A stretch of 49,832 bases of DNA from Fragilariopsis cylindrus CCMP1102 (lineage: Eukaryota > Bacillariophyta > Bacillariophyceae > Bacillariales > Bacillariaceae), in NCBI GenBank assembly GCA_900095095.1, contig FMBT01000035.1:1-49832 (forward strand), given 5' to 3'. The notes beneath the pieces were generated by a model, which made no database searches, was not told the origin of the DNA, and saw only the letters and a list, made by a program, of their open reading frames with translations. Of the stretch, positions 34,479 to 45,648 are shown piece by piece. Position numbers and translations under genes: made by a program. Every line of letters begins with the position of its first letter. Positions within the stretch are counted from its first letter, which is position 1.

Positions 34479-35370
34479 GATGGATGATTACGAGATGTTA
34501 TTACTTGATTTATATTATATCATACTAATTTTATGGAAAGTAACGTTGTATGATATGGTAATATCTAGTACTAGTAACGTTAATGGTTGAAATAGAGATG
34601 ACGTAATTTTATATTTGTTTTATACGGCATTCGCAATTGCAACTGGAAGATTTTAATGGTAACGATGTCAGGAGAGGGAGAGAATCTTCGTTGATAATTT
34701 AAGCAGTTTACAGTATGGCCACGTACACTATCTCATTTCTTTTATGTAAAACAAAGCTTGTGATTAAAAACTTGATAGATGTGATGCCGCTAATTTTGGC
34801 TAGGAGGAAACTTAAAAACTGCTTTGAAATAAATTGAACTACCTTGGAATAAATTGAACTGCCTTGAAATCGTCAACCATTTGCTTCATTTTGTTGAAAA
34901 CATTTATTGATAATTTATTTAATAAAAGAAACTTCTGAAGAGAATACAGTACTTTAAAGTACTTTAATACCTTATTTTGTTACTTTTTCATACGTGTACA
35001 ACAATACATACGTGTACAACAATACACATAAGTGTACAACAACTGCACATAAATAAACATAAATAAACTTAAATAAATAATTTTGTTGTGTTTGCTTGCT
35101 GCTTTGTAATTTCATCGAATTTTCGTTATTCGTTAAATAAAAATGCCGATTATTATTAAGAAGGATATGCGTATTACTACCTGGTAAAAGCGAACCACGT
35201 TGATTCGGTCTTGGGTCCTCCTGCGGAAGTTTATTTTTTCATTTGTGGCGTCGCGTGTCATCTTTATTTACGACTGTTGAATTGTTGCGCCGTGTGTGTA
35301 AAAGACACGGTTCGTAGTATTTGGGTGTGTGTGGTGCAACTACAGTATTTTTGAACTTCTACTAGTACTT

Positions 35371-35390
35371 TGACTGACTCGAGTCAGTCA
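35371..35390. repeat. Perfect 20-base palindrome
   Basis: TGACTGACTCGAGTCAGTCA equals its own reverse complement. It embeds overlapping TGACT half-sites around CTCGAG. The following GTCAA allows a second hairpin register (TTGACTGACT with AGTCAGTCAA). Confidence 0.9.
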
Positions 35391-35450
35391 GTCAAGCGCC
35401 GTACTCTGAATAAAAAACAGATGGAAAATAATGCAACAACAATTGTTCAA

Positions 35451-35475
35451 TACTGTAGCTAAGTTAGCTACAGTA
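35451..35475. repeat. 25-base palindrome with one-base centre
   Basis: Arms TACTGTAGCTAA and TTAGCTACAGTA are exact reverse complements around a single G. It is 60 bases from the palindrome at 35371. Confidence 0.9.
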
Positions 35476-37199
35476 CATTCTAGTAGGGGGACCGAATCTA
35501 CTACAATTGCAGTACACGAAAAGTAAAGATTTGTGAGGATGGTACAACGAGTACAATTATACTGTACTACAGTACTAAATAGTTTCAGGTACTACTGTGT
35601 TGTGCCATGCCATTGTTAAAAAAATGTCCCATTTCAATGGGTTTGTACTTTGTATTGTAGTATGGAAGTTCACACTGAAAAAAACTCAATCAGACTGATA
35701 CCAAAGCAAAGGATCAAATTTTGTGGACAATAATTTCCGTTGTATCTTTCTGTTGTCTACTGATCATAACGAAAATCCCATGGTGCTAATAATGTATTAT
35801 AGGAACAGAGCTGTGATCCTGGAATTCTAGCTACTAGATATCAATCTACCTCTTTAGAAATGTGTTTGATCCTCTCACTTCTAATTTTTATACTGCTAGT
35901 TTATTCTATTATTACTACAACACACCATCTCATCTGTGTTGATGCTTCCCCTTTTGGGTCTGGTAGATAGTTTATATACAGTGTGTATGTGTGTTCTACT
36001 TTAAGATCATCATCACAGTATAGAATGCTATGCGTGGTATAAAATCTAGCATTTTAATAATGAGGAATTAGATGCTAGTAGTGACTTGTTTAAAAACTAT
36101 AGTTTAAGCTGATACAGCACCTTTTAGGTTTGCCACATTAAGTGTCTATGACCCATATATACCGATACCATTAAGATAGTTGACTGATAAAATAAGAGAT
36201 ACATTTGAATTCGCTGGTACACCATAGCATACCAGTGATTAACAATTATTCTGTCTTCGCTGTTGCGCTAATACTACTCTTCGAGGAGAACAGCTTTACT
36301 GGATCCTGCTTTTAAAGCTTTCTTCGCTTCACACGCCAATCAAATTTATGCGCTTTTCATAATTAATTATTTCGATGATCCACTTCAACGATTACTAGTA
36401 CCGGTAGTTTATTCTGCGAACTACTTCAACATGTCTCAATTGAATAATGCCAGTCCCAGGAGCTGGGGGAAAATGTGCATAGGATATATGATTTTTTGGG
36501 GGGAGTTTTTGACAACAGTTAGCCAATACAACATTGTAGTATTGGAAATAAAAAGGCATATTGAAAGTTCTCTTCGATGTTGTATCAGTCGTTCATTTCG
36601 GTTCTATTGAAGACTTAACGCTATCCTTTAAATAAGGGAAATAAGTCAAAATTGAGTTAAGTACTAAAAATAAAAATTAGGCCTTTTCGGAATGCATGGA
36701 AAAATTACACGCAGTAAGGAATATAGTAGGACGTCGACGTGAAGTAATAATATTATAATTGGACTGTACCAGCGAAATTGTAATCGTAGATCATTAGTGC
36801 CCTTTCAAGTATATAATGCTCAATTGCTCCCCTCAATTCGTTCTATAATTTAATTTAACTCACTATATATATCCTTTGCCTTGAAGCAACACAATTCTTC
36901 AGTAATGCACAAAAGACTGCATGACACATAAAATCCAAATTATTTTATTCCTACATTCATTCCGTTCGCTCACATCAAACGCGCCTTATTTATCTTCTGA
37001 TTTGCTATACTGCACGGATATCTGTTAGCTTATCGTGTTCTATTATTATTATTATTGAGCTTTTTCAGCACAAAATTCTACTTTCGATTAGTGTCATTAC
37101 CACAGCTTCATAATATTCTTATCAATCATTTGTTCCTGGCATAAGATAAATTTGATTAGTTCGTTCACATCACAATAACCGGCTTTTTTATATCTCAAA

Positions 37200-39553
37200 A
37201 TGGAGCCTTGTCCCAATCAACAACACAACAAGAAAAATCTTCGTCGTCGTCCTATGGACAAACATATGGATCAGCAGACGAAGCAAAGCGATGGCAATTC
37301 CAAACGACGTCGTTTACAACAAATGATGTTGATTCGCAACAGCAACAATAATAATTACAAGCAGCGAATAATATCAGATGATTCTAGACGGATTGTGGCA
37401 GATCTAAATAACAAGGCCGTTGAATTGTATAGTAAGGGAGACTTTCACAACGCATCCAATCTCTTCGAGGAAGCTACTACATCCTTACACGATTCTTCTA
37501 AAACTTCATCCTCTTTTGATACCACAACGATTTCACAACATCATCAGCAGCTACAGCAGCAGCTACAGCAGCAGCAATGTACGTGTAACATCAATGATAT
37601 TGATTATTATTACAAAAAAGACATTGATGACAACATCAACGGCAACATCGGCGATAATAACAACAACACATGTTGTGTCCCCCCACCGTCGAGTTATATC
37701 TATCAACGGAAGGAATTCGATGAAGGTGTAATCGTATATTCGGAAACAGAAGTAATTACAAATGAAGACCATCCACATTCGGTCCAAGCAACGTTACTCT
37801 TTAACGCTGGACAGGCACGGCGTAAACTTGATGATATTGTTAGTGCATCGAAGTACTATGAAAATGCCTTACAGTCTTTTTTTCCTAATAATAACAACAA
37901 CACGATCGAAATTATTAATGAAATGATGAAACCCGTCGTATCATTGACAATCACTGTACAACATCGAATTATAGTACCTATCCTACATAATATTGGCCAA
38001 CTCGCTTATCGAAAGGGGGACATACCGAAGGCTATTGCCTCATACAAACTCGCGTTAGTTCATTGTCAACAGTTTAATGGTCAACTGGATTTATTGGTAG
38101 CTACAACTTTGAACTGCCTAGGTGTGATGCATTACCACTCATCGATTAATGAGTCAGAACATGCCATTCAACGCTTGAAGGAAGCCCTAAACATACAACG
38201 AAACGTTCTAGGACCAAATTCGAAAGATGAAGCTACAACTCTCAACAACCTTGGAAGAGTTCATGTCCAACGGGAGGAATTCGATAGTGCATTGGACTAT
38301 TATGATTTATCCTTATCGATTCGAAAAGAATGTCTCGGTACAGACAATATCGATTACGCCGCAACTGCATTCAATGCCGGACAAAGTCTACACCAGAAGG
38401 GTAGCTTTGATCGGGCTATTGAACTGTACAGAGTGTTTCTCCGTGTCGCCTTGATTAAATTCTCAAAGAACCATAGAGATATAGCTGTCGTTCTGAGTGG
38501 AATTGCACAGATCCATCAGGAACGGAAGGAATTTGGTTCAGCCTTAAAACTATACGAAGAATCGTTACAAGTCGGTCGAGAAGCATTAGGAGATTACCAT
38601 TCAGAAGTAGCAATGCTTTATAATCGTATCGGTAACTTCCATTTTGAGTTAGAAAATTTCGATGAAGCATTAAAGGCATACAAAATGGGTCTAAACATCG
38701 AACGGAAAGTCTTAGAGAAGAGTCATCCAAACATTATTGTAACATTGAGTAATATCGGTGAAATTCTACGTCAGAAAGGAATGCACAATAAAGCTATTCG
38801 TTTATATACCGATGCAATTAAACTTCAAAGGATACGATATGGTGAGAATAGTGTTGAGGTTGCTAGTACTCTCAATGTTATTGGACTTATCTACGATTCA
38901 ATAGGAGATAATACATGGCAATTAAGATACTCCAAAAGGTTTTAGCTGTTAGACGGAATGCCATCGGAGACGACCACCTCGATGTTAGCAGTACATTAAC
39001 ATATCTTGGAACAATTTACTACCGCAAATCTATGATATCAGCAGCTATGAAACTTTTTGTTGAGTCGCTCCGTATCCGACGCGCCAAACTGGGTAAGAAC
39101 CATCGCGATGTATCATTTACAATATACAATATCGGTCTTTGTCATCAATTACAGGGTGATCTATGTAAAGCAGCCGATTGCTTCACCGAAACACTCAGAG
39201 TTGAGAAATTTGTACTTGGACATGACCATAAAGATGTTTCCATAACTATGTTCAAGTTAGGTGAAGTGTACAAAGCCAAGGGAGATTTGGATCGAGCCAT
39301 GACGAACTTCCAGGGTGCGTTAGATATTGAACGCAACACACTCGAACAAGAAGACCCCGCAGCTATTGCACGAACATTGAATGAGATTGGAAACATTCAT
39401 CTCGCTAGAGGGGATGTTGTTCCGATGATGGATGCCTTTCAAGAAGCGTCAAGAGTTTTCCGTCAAGCAGGACTAACTACGGCCAGCGTTGCTGTATCGG
39501 GAGAATTGTATCACTTTGGAATTACTTGTCCAAATGCTGCTCCTGCTGCTTAA
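37200..39553 (+). CDS. Kinesin-light-chain-like tetratricopeptide repeat protein, one frame break
   Basis: Scaffold protein made of about 42-residue TPR units of the kinesin light chain/NPHP3 type; such units bind cargo or partner proteins. After a basic, Asn- and Gln-rich N-terminus comes AVELYSKGDFHNASNLFEEA, then an Asn/Asp-rich insert, then an array of at least ten repeats. Examples are EATTLNNLGRVHVQREEFDS, EVAMLYNRIGNFHFELENFD, NIIVTLSNIGEILRQKGMHN and DVSFTIYNIGLCHQLQGDLC. The array is interrupted once, near 38911-38916, where the upstream frame ends at 38945. The downstream frame continues the same repeat (IGDN, then MAIKILQKVLAVRRNAIGDD), consistent with one missing base. No kinesin heavy-chain-binding heptad region is obvious, so a true light-chain role is unproven. 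The 3' end converges on the next gene across a (TG)n tract. Confidence 0.85.
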
Positions 39554-39658
39554 GCATGAATAGAGTTGATAAAAAGATAGATATAAATGTATTATTAGAA
39601 CATAACGTTATTTATTTGTTTAGATACACGATTACAGTGAAATTACGAGCTTTTTGGA

Positions 39659-39659
<1 letters not shown>

Positions 39660-39692
<33 letters not shown>
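39660..39692. repeat. (TG)n dinucleotide tract
   Basis: About fifteen TG units with one TGCG interruption. It lies between the convergent 3' ends of the TPR and SNF2-like genes. Confidence 0.9.
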
Positions 39693-39716
39693 CTTCTCTG
39701 TACTAATTCATACTAG

Positions 39717-42356
39717 CTAGCATAAATCTCTGAAATCCATCGCAATGTTCTCGAGTGGTTCATCACGACCTACTTCATCCGAAGAATCATCCATGTCTGA
39801 ATCGTCGGTGTTATCTGTTAAATGCAATACCGATGAAACGGATTGATATGCCCGCTTGTCGCTCTTCCGAAGAGCCAAAAGTGCATTACATCCATCTGCT
39901 TCTGATTCTTCAAAAAATACCAAACGGGAAGAACTGTTACTTAATGCAGTAGATGCAGTAGCCCGTGCTGTACCTGATTTAGCTAGATAGCACTTTCGTC
40001 CTAGAGTATCGACAAGAATTATTCTTTTAAACGTGATACGATGAAGGACACTCAACTGCTTTGTCTGTTGATGGGTTGGGACATCATGCTGCGAAGAACT
40101 TCGACTTACATGCCAACCACAATCGTCCACAGGTTTGGTTAAGATCGCGTGCCCATCTTTCGTTACAGGAATAGTCACATCTGGAGACTTCATCGCATCG
40201 TACGTTGTTAATACAACGTCGTGAAGGCACGCTTTTTCAGATGTCGCCGCTCGAATTCTTTCTGAAAGTGGCAGGGTAGAATGATTGAGTACAGAGCAAC
40301 CAGTGCCTTCTCTCAGTGCGCTTTCCCAATCAGCAGTATCGTCTTTGTTTTTGCAAACCACTAGTGTATTCCCCTTCAAAGAAACGGATCGACTACTTTG
40401 TGAAGCCGGGAATTGAGACATTTCAGCATAGTCACTAAGCAGTAGTTTTAGACTAACGTCAATGATCTGTTGGTAGGAGAGCGAGAACATTGCCCCAACG
40501 GCTGGAATACTACATTCTCCTCTTTCGTAATCACGCTCGGCATTCCTAATCCATGAGTACATCTCCTTCAGTACACGTCTACTACGACTACCATATCGAA
40601 CAAGAGGATCCGGAAAGTTCACGAGTCTACGGCGATGTGATGGAGCCACTGCACGAGACTTGGATGATTTTATTGACTTCGATGAAATACGCTCCGTGCG
40701 TTCCACTGGAATCTTCTCAATATGAAATGTTGCACCCTTTTTCAGATTGATATTGACTGGAACTTCACGGAAGCTCTGCGTTTTTCCTTCTTGTCGCGAT
40801 ATCTTGTGGGGGGCGTATTAGTTGCCAACGTATCAACAGTGATATTTGACTCCCGACGGCGGTCACCGCTGTCTCGTCCTAAGCTGATTCGTTTCCCATC
40901 GTCATCGTCTTGGCCGCCATAAGCATCGTCGTCACTACTATCATTAGGCGTATGATATGTCAATCGAGGACTAATGGGAGATTGAGATGTCAGAACAGAT
41001 CATTGGGAGGAGGGGACAACCCTAGCCCTCCCAAGCGAGCCGTAAGGTCCTCATCTGCTCTATCGATTCTTGAACGCTGTAAATCTCTACCGCGTTTTCC
41101 ACTTGATGATGCACCTCGTTTTTTGCTTAAATTATCACAAGATTCTGATCCTTGGGGGTATTGTACGATGCTTCTTCGTCGTTCGAATAGTAGGGATCCT
41201 CAACATTTCGTCGAACAATTCCATTGAACCATTGGAATCATTATTCGAATTGTTATCATAGTCGTCATTATTCATAGGAAACTCCACATCATCATTGTCA
41301 CCTCTAGGATAAGTATTGTCTTGGGAGGACCATTTTGTATATTTGAAGAACCCATATCAACAGATGCACCATCGTCCATCGACAGCAGTAGCTTTGATTT
41401 GTCACCAACATGATTCGATCGATTTACTTTGAACGATTCTTCAAGACAATTATCTTCTTCGTTATCATTATATACTTCTAAATTGGATGGCGACGAACCT
41501 CTCTGTGATAGACCATACTCGTTTGACTGGTGAGGATTTGGCGAGAATAAAGGTGACATTGTTTCGTCTAGTAAACGTTCTCGGAAGACTGGACTTTGAA
41601 CATTCTTTTGACTTTGGTGTAATATTCTCACGTTGTTGTTGTCAGATCCACTATTATTATTACTATTATTGCTCTTCGAAACACCAAGACGAGTTAATAA
41701 GGCCAATACATCTTGTTGTTCTCGTGCCTTCTCTTCCAAGGACATTGATCGATAATTTCGTAGTTTATTAGGAAACTTTGATTCAAAATTTGATATTTTA
41801 TTCTTGACATAAGTTTGATACTTATCATTGTATTCATCGCGATTCGGCCAAGGACGGGGGACTGCTCGATCAGATCTATTTTTATTTTTATCACCATCAC
41901 GACATTCGGTTTTCTGGCTTCGATCATCGTTATGATAATAGTCGGTACATGCACTTAATGATTGTCTCTCTAAATGCTACTTCTACGCTGCTTGGCTGGT
42001 GTATTGTCATATGACATATTCATACTTAGACTCACATCGCTATGCAAGGAATCGTTCCTTGCTGAGTACGTCCCACGTTTGCCTATTGACATGAGGATCA
42101 TAGAGTCATCAAAAGTAACACTTTTATCATTATTTCTTCCTCGTTGGGATATATGTGGAGACATTGCCTCATAATGATCTTCTTTTTTCTTATTGTTTGG
42201 TGTATTGCTGTTGTTATTATTAGGGCAATAATGCTCGTCAACAATCGTACTTTCATCACCATGGAGAATAGTTACAGATCCTTCATCATCTTCGGCCCCA
42301 TTACCGTCACTGGCGGTATTTCCAGCCAGTGCAGGGGCATCCATATACGTTGGCAT
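39717..42356 (-). CDS. Nuclear-type protein with degenerate SNF2-like lobe, six frame breaks
   Basis: The N-terminal two thirds are acidic and Ser/Asn rich with one conserved-looking helical part: PRPWPNRDEYNDKYQTYVKN, then FPNKLRNYRSMSLEEKAREQ and QDVLALLTRLGVSK. The C-terminal part (about 40700-39717) begins with KKGATFHIEKIPVE and a helical stretch. It then resembles motif Ia to II of a SNF2 ATPase lobe: NTLVVCKNKDDTADWESAL, VLNHSTLPLSERIRAA, LHDVVLTTYDAMKSPDVTIP, and FKRIILVDTLGRKCYLAKSG followed by TARATASTALSNSSSRLVFF. The DEAH position reads VDTLG. There is no P-loop and no second lobe, so ATPase activity is unlikely. Frame breaks near 41966, 41310, 41196, 41150, 40985 and 40770 each fit one missing base. 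SNF2 ancestry is my inference; I see no other domain. Confidence 0.6.
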
Positions 42357-42713
42357 TGTTGTTCTTGTTTGAATTTTGGCAAGTTGTAGATGCTACTATT
42401 TGGGTTTTCTTTTGTCTGTTTGTTCTTGACCACTGTCGAGAATCATCATCGAGATGTCGATGGGTGTGAGATGTAAATTTGTGAGGTAAAATTTGATTTT
42501 GAATTTATTTTATAACGACGAGAGGTTTTGCGCGAAAAATAACGGCGATTTCACAATTTATTTATTCGACTCATTCGACTCAAGTCGCCTTCATCCAACG
42601 AACGTTGCGCGACATACTAATCGTCGAAAAATCATCACAACAACAATAACAACAACAACAACATAAATCATAAATATACAGCTACTGTAAACAGTTTTGT
42701 TGGCGTTGCAATC
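42357..42713. promoter_or_regulatory. Divergent promoter with TTTTGCGCGAAAA element
   Basis: 357 bases between two outward-facing starts. TTTTGCGCGAAAA at 42526-42538 is a perfect inverted repeat, and either strand contains TTTCGCGC or TTTGCGCG, an E2F/DP-like core. It is followed by AACGGCGATTT. An (AACA)n-like tract precedes the start at 42714. Confidence 0.55.
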
Positions 42714-43159
42714 ATGGGTTTAACAACAGTAGTCGTCGGTGGTAGCCTTGGATTTGCGGCTCAATGTATAAGTAACGCCATCCAAAAGATTCCGACATCA
42801 CGACGTAAGTTTTTGGGAGAATTGTTTTTTCTTTTGTTCTTCCTATCCTATCCTATCCTATCCTTCTAACGCACTCCGTCGATTTTTCATTTTCCTTTTC
42901 TCGTCGTATTAATATCTCATTTGTTGAAACTATTGATTTCAAAGAACCATGGATGCATGTACTTTGTACGGTCGGTGGTGCGTATGGTGCTACTAAATGG
43001 GTCAGTGCAAAGGAGGATTTATTGGCCGATGTGAATGAGATTCGTGCATACAAGGGATTACCTCCAATGGTCGGTACACGTACCTTTTTCCCATTCGTAC
43101 CGCCGACGCATCTTTCCGCCGATGATCATGATTATAATTTTTCCTCATCAAAACGTTAA
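42714..43159 (+). CDS. Small unknown, probably membrane-inserted protein, two exons
   Basis: Exon 1 is 42714-42804 and exon 2 is 42945-43159, joined by a 140-base GT-AG intron (GTAAGT donor; codon split C|AA). The 102-residue product starts MGLTTVVVGGSLGFAAQCIS, a Gly-rich hydrophobic segment without a cleavable-signal pattern. A second one follows (WMHVLCTVGGAYGATKWV), then a charged segment (KEDLLADVNEIRAYKGLPPM) and a polar tail. Two short Gly-rich hydrophobic segments in a protein this small recall accessory subunits of mitochondrial complexes, but I cannot name a family. The start is the first ATG after an AAC-rich leader. It shares its promoter with the SNF2-like gene. The gene is intact. 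Confidence 0.65.
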
Positions 43160-44922
43160 TATAATAATATACTAAGTATATCATCAATGATTGATATGTT
43201 CGCAATAAATAGTTGTACTGCACTCTTTATACAGAAACCTAAAAAAGACCTGGGATTGGGTGGGTACCTCTGTAAAGCGGATTTTTTTGCTCCGATTTTA
43301 TGTTATATTCTTTACTGGACTATTATATTAAATTCGACGAAGAAGAAGGTCCAGGAAATATATAAGTTATGATATCACTTAGCCTCCTATATATTTCCAA
43401 AACAACAACAACACTGTTTTGTTTTATAAATCAGACCATATTACAATAAGGTATGATTAAAAGAAAGACTACTGCAATTCATCTCTTTCTGTGAAGTTTA
43501 ATTCTATTTATTACGTTCATATATATTATGAATATAAAACGAGCAGCCTAGCTAGGACAAAGAACGGAACCCCATAGATTGCTACACCAAAAACTAACGA
43601 GGGGTATATTTAGGGACCAACGTAGTACACACAGTACTATTATTGCTTTGTTCCCTAAACAGGTTTCTTGTTAGTTTTGTCTCCCCCAGCTATGCAATTG
43701 TATTTACATCTTGCTAAAACATTATTTGTACTAGCTATGGTACTTTCTGGTGTACACTTTGCAGTTCACATATGATGGCAAAAAGATAAACTGAGGTGCA
43801 AAGTTCCCATGAAGGACATGATATAATTGTATTATCTACTGCAATGTTTCTAGTATGCCCTGGATGTATATATATCATATATCATCTAACTTTCAACACA
43901 GGTATTGCTTATGGTCAAGAGCTGATGATACAACTGGGGACAATTTTAGAAAGAGAGATAAGACAATTCAAGACGCATCACTGCAATCTGTAGATATGCT
44001 AAAAAAACGGACCCTACCTACTGGACAAGTTCCTCTGGTAGAATATGCTCTCATGTTGTATATTGAAAACGAATGTGTGTGCTATAGAGATGTGTAGAAA
44101 CTTTAAAAATAAATGTATATATATATATATATATATACTAGAGAAGATAATACATTTATCAAAATACAACATGCTACAGATCAAAAATTATGTTGACAGC
44201 AGTAATACAAGTACGTCTAGGTCAATTTTGTTTATGCCTCCTTATGTTAACAAATTATCTTATTCAAATAGTAGCAGAGTACAAACAAATAATCATCATG
44301 CATGCATAGCACTGCTTTGACTCAAACTAGTAATTTGAATTTTTCAGGAAACAATCTTAGCACAGAATGCCGGTTTTACATTTCGATCTAGCATAGTAAT
44401 AACAAACACATGAAGCAAAAGTAATCTCGACTACTATGATAATAGCTACGCTGTCCTGGTTGTAGTTCTCATCTGAAGCACCTTTTATACAAGGCTAGGA
44501 GCTAGTTCGGCAACATGTACTAAACAATGTACTACATCGTACTTGACCAATTTTAATTGTTCGTGCAACAATATGCAGTTTCAAATTATTGGGAAGCATT
44601 ATAATTGATTTCCAAGGTATATTTAATAGTTCAATATTCATTATTACATTCTACTTTTAGAGCATCCGCTTAAAAAAGACATTTGTGGACCGTGGCTTAT
44701 GAAAATAACTGTGCAGTTTGATTCATTCATCTTCAGGTCTACCAAATTCAAAATAAAATGCCATTTTGATCTTTAAAAAATGGTTTTTTTCTCGCAAAAT
44801 TTCAATCTCGGTGCTCCAAATCCTCCAAATCCTCCTTCATCGACAATAATCCACTCATTCCACATATTTTCCTCATACAATACTAGCAATATTTACGGTG
44901 CTGTTGCTGGTATAATCACTTT
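43160..44922. other. Gene-free stretch with foldback and (TA)n tract
   Basis: No credible coding sequence. It contains an imperfect 95-base inverted repeat at 43587-43681 (separate entry) and (TA)n at about 44115-44139. The rest is unremarkable AT-rich sequence. Confidence 0.6.
43587..43681. repeat. Imperfect foldback (inverted repeat)
   Basis: The left arm has AAAACTAACGAG ... TTTAGGGACC ... GTAGTAC. The right arm has, in mirrored order, GTACTA ... GTTCCCTAAA ... CTTGTTAGTTTTG. The arms would fold into a stem of about 40 pairs with mismatches. There is no clear target-site duplication. Confidence 0.6.
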
Positions 44923-45189
44923 TTAATCCGTTTTGTTATTGTTCATCTTCGTCGTCGTCGACGTCATTGGTGGTCCTCCATGTTTAATTTTATTAAATTC
45001 TCTTTCGAACATTGATAATGAAAAAAGTAATCCGGAACCTAAAAATCCTAGAATTACCATATGAATCCTCGCGACATTGGCCACGAATCCCATGATAGTT
45101 AAGACTAAAAGAATCGATATAACGATCCGGACGAAGGGGATGAGAATGACACCACCACCGGGTGCCATGATATCTTGTATTAACGGCAT
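44923..45189 (-). CDS. Small two-span membrane protein, possibly Pkr1-like
   Basis: The ATG at 45189 gives 88 residues (MPLIQDIMAPGGGVILIPFV ...); upstream codons in this frame lack an ATG. Two hydrophobic spans follow: FVRIVISILLVLTIMGFVA and IHMVILGFLGSGLLFSLSMF. A short polar tail ends it (FEREFNKIKHGGPPM). A loop with a PGGG turn before the first span, then IHMVILGFL, resembles Pkr1, an ER protein that helps assemble the V-ATPase Vo sector. Length also fits. The resemblance rests on topology and a few positions, so it is tentative. TTTCAG lies 10 bases before the ATG and could be the acceptor of an intron in the 5' leader or of an upstream coding exon. The gene is divergent from GAA1 across about 460 bases. 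Confidence 0.5.
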   Translation of the reverse strand: MPLIQDIMAPGGGVILIPFVRIVISILLVLTIMGFVANVARIHMVILGFLGSGLLFSLSMFEREFNKIKHGGPPMTSTTTKMNNNKTD

Positions 45190-45648
45190 GGTATTGGGCT
45201 GAAACTTGATAAATAAAACGCGAATAGGGAATCCGTACAATTGCAGGGAAAGGATCTTCAACTATTGTTGCTGTCTCTGTTCGATGTTGTTTTGTAAGAA
45301 GACTTTCCTTCAAAAAAACTTACTTCGAATTTAAATAATTTGAATTTGAAAAAAATGAGACAAAAAAGTATAGTACTGAAATAGACTCAATTATTTTTTG
45401 TGGACCGGAAGACCGAGAACAAGAACGAGCGAAATTCTCTTTTACATGCCTCTATCACCTACTGATATCACTAATCACTAACTATCTTGTATCCCAAACC
45501 GATGCTACTAGTACTTCGTAGAGTTAGTTACTAGCATCATATTACATAATACCAGGATCTACTTTTTAACTAACTTACAGAGTTTTTTTTTCGAAGTACT
45601 TCATCTGTTTCGGGCGATATGAATGACCGTTATCAATAAGGAAGAATA
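45190..45648. promoter_or_regulatory. Divergent intergenic region, Pkr1-like / GAA1
   Basis: No separate gene is supported. It must hold both promoters. Apart from a possible leader exon of the Pkr1-like gene (up to about 45310) and a T9 run before GAAGTACTTC near 45584-45602, nothing stands out. Confidence 0.45.

Larger units (their letters stand above)
34479..37199. other. 2.7-kb gene-free, palindrome-rich stretch
   Basis: No open frame on either strand has coding character. Visible structure: TACGTGTACAACAATACA repeated with variation at 34992-35044; AGTACTTTAAAGTACTTTAA near 34950-34970; a perfect 20-base palindrome at 35371-35390; a 25-base one at 35451-35475; and many short GTACAGTA/TACTGTA words. 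The last few hundred bases should hold the TPR gene promoter, but no element could be singled out. Confidence 0.6.

Noticed and set aside
43796..44320. Overlapping small plus-strand frames
   Set aside because: Partly made from a (TA)n tract, no motifs, and no consistent start context.
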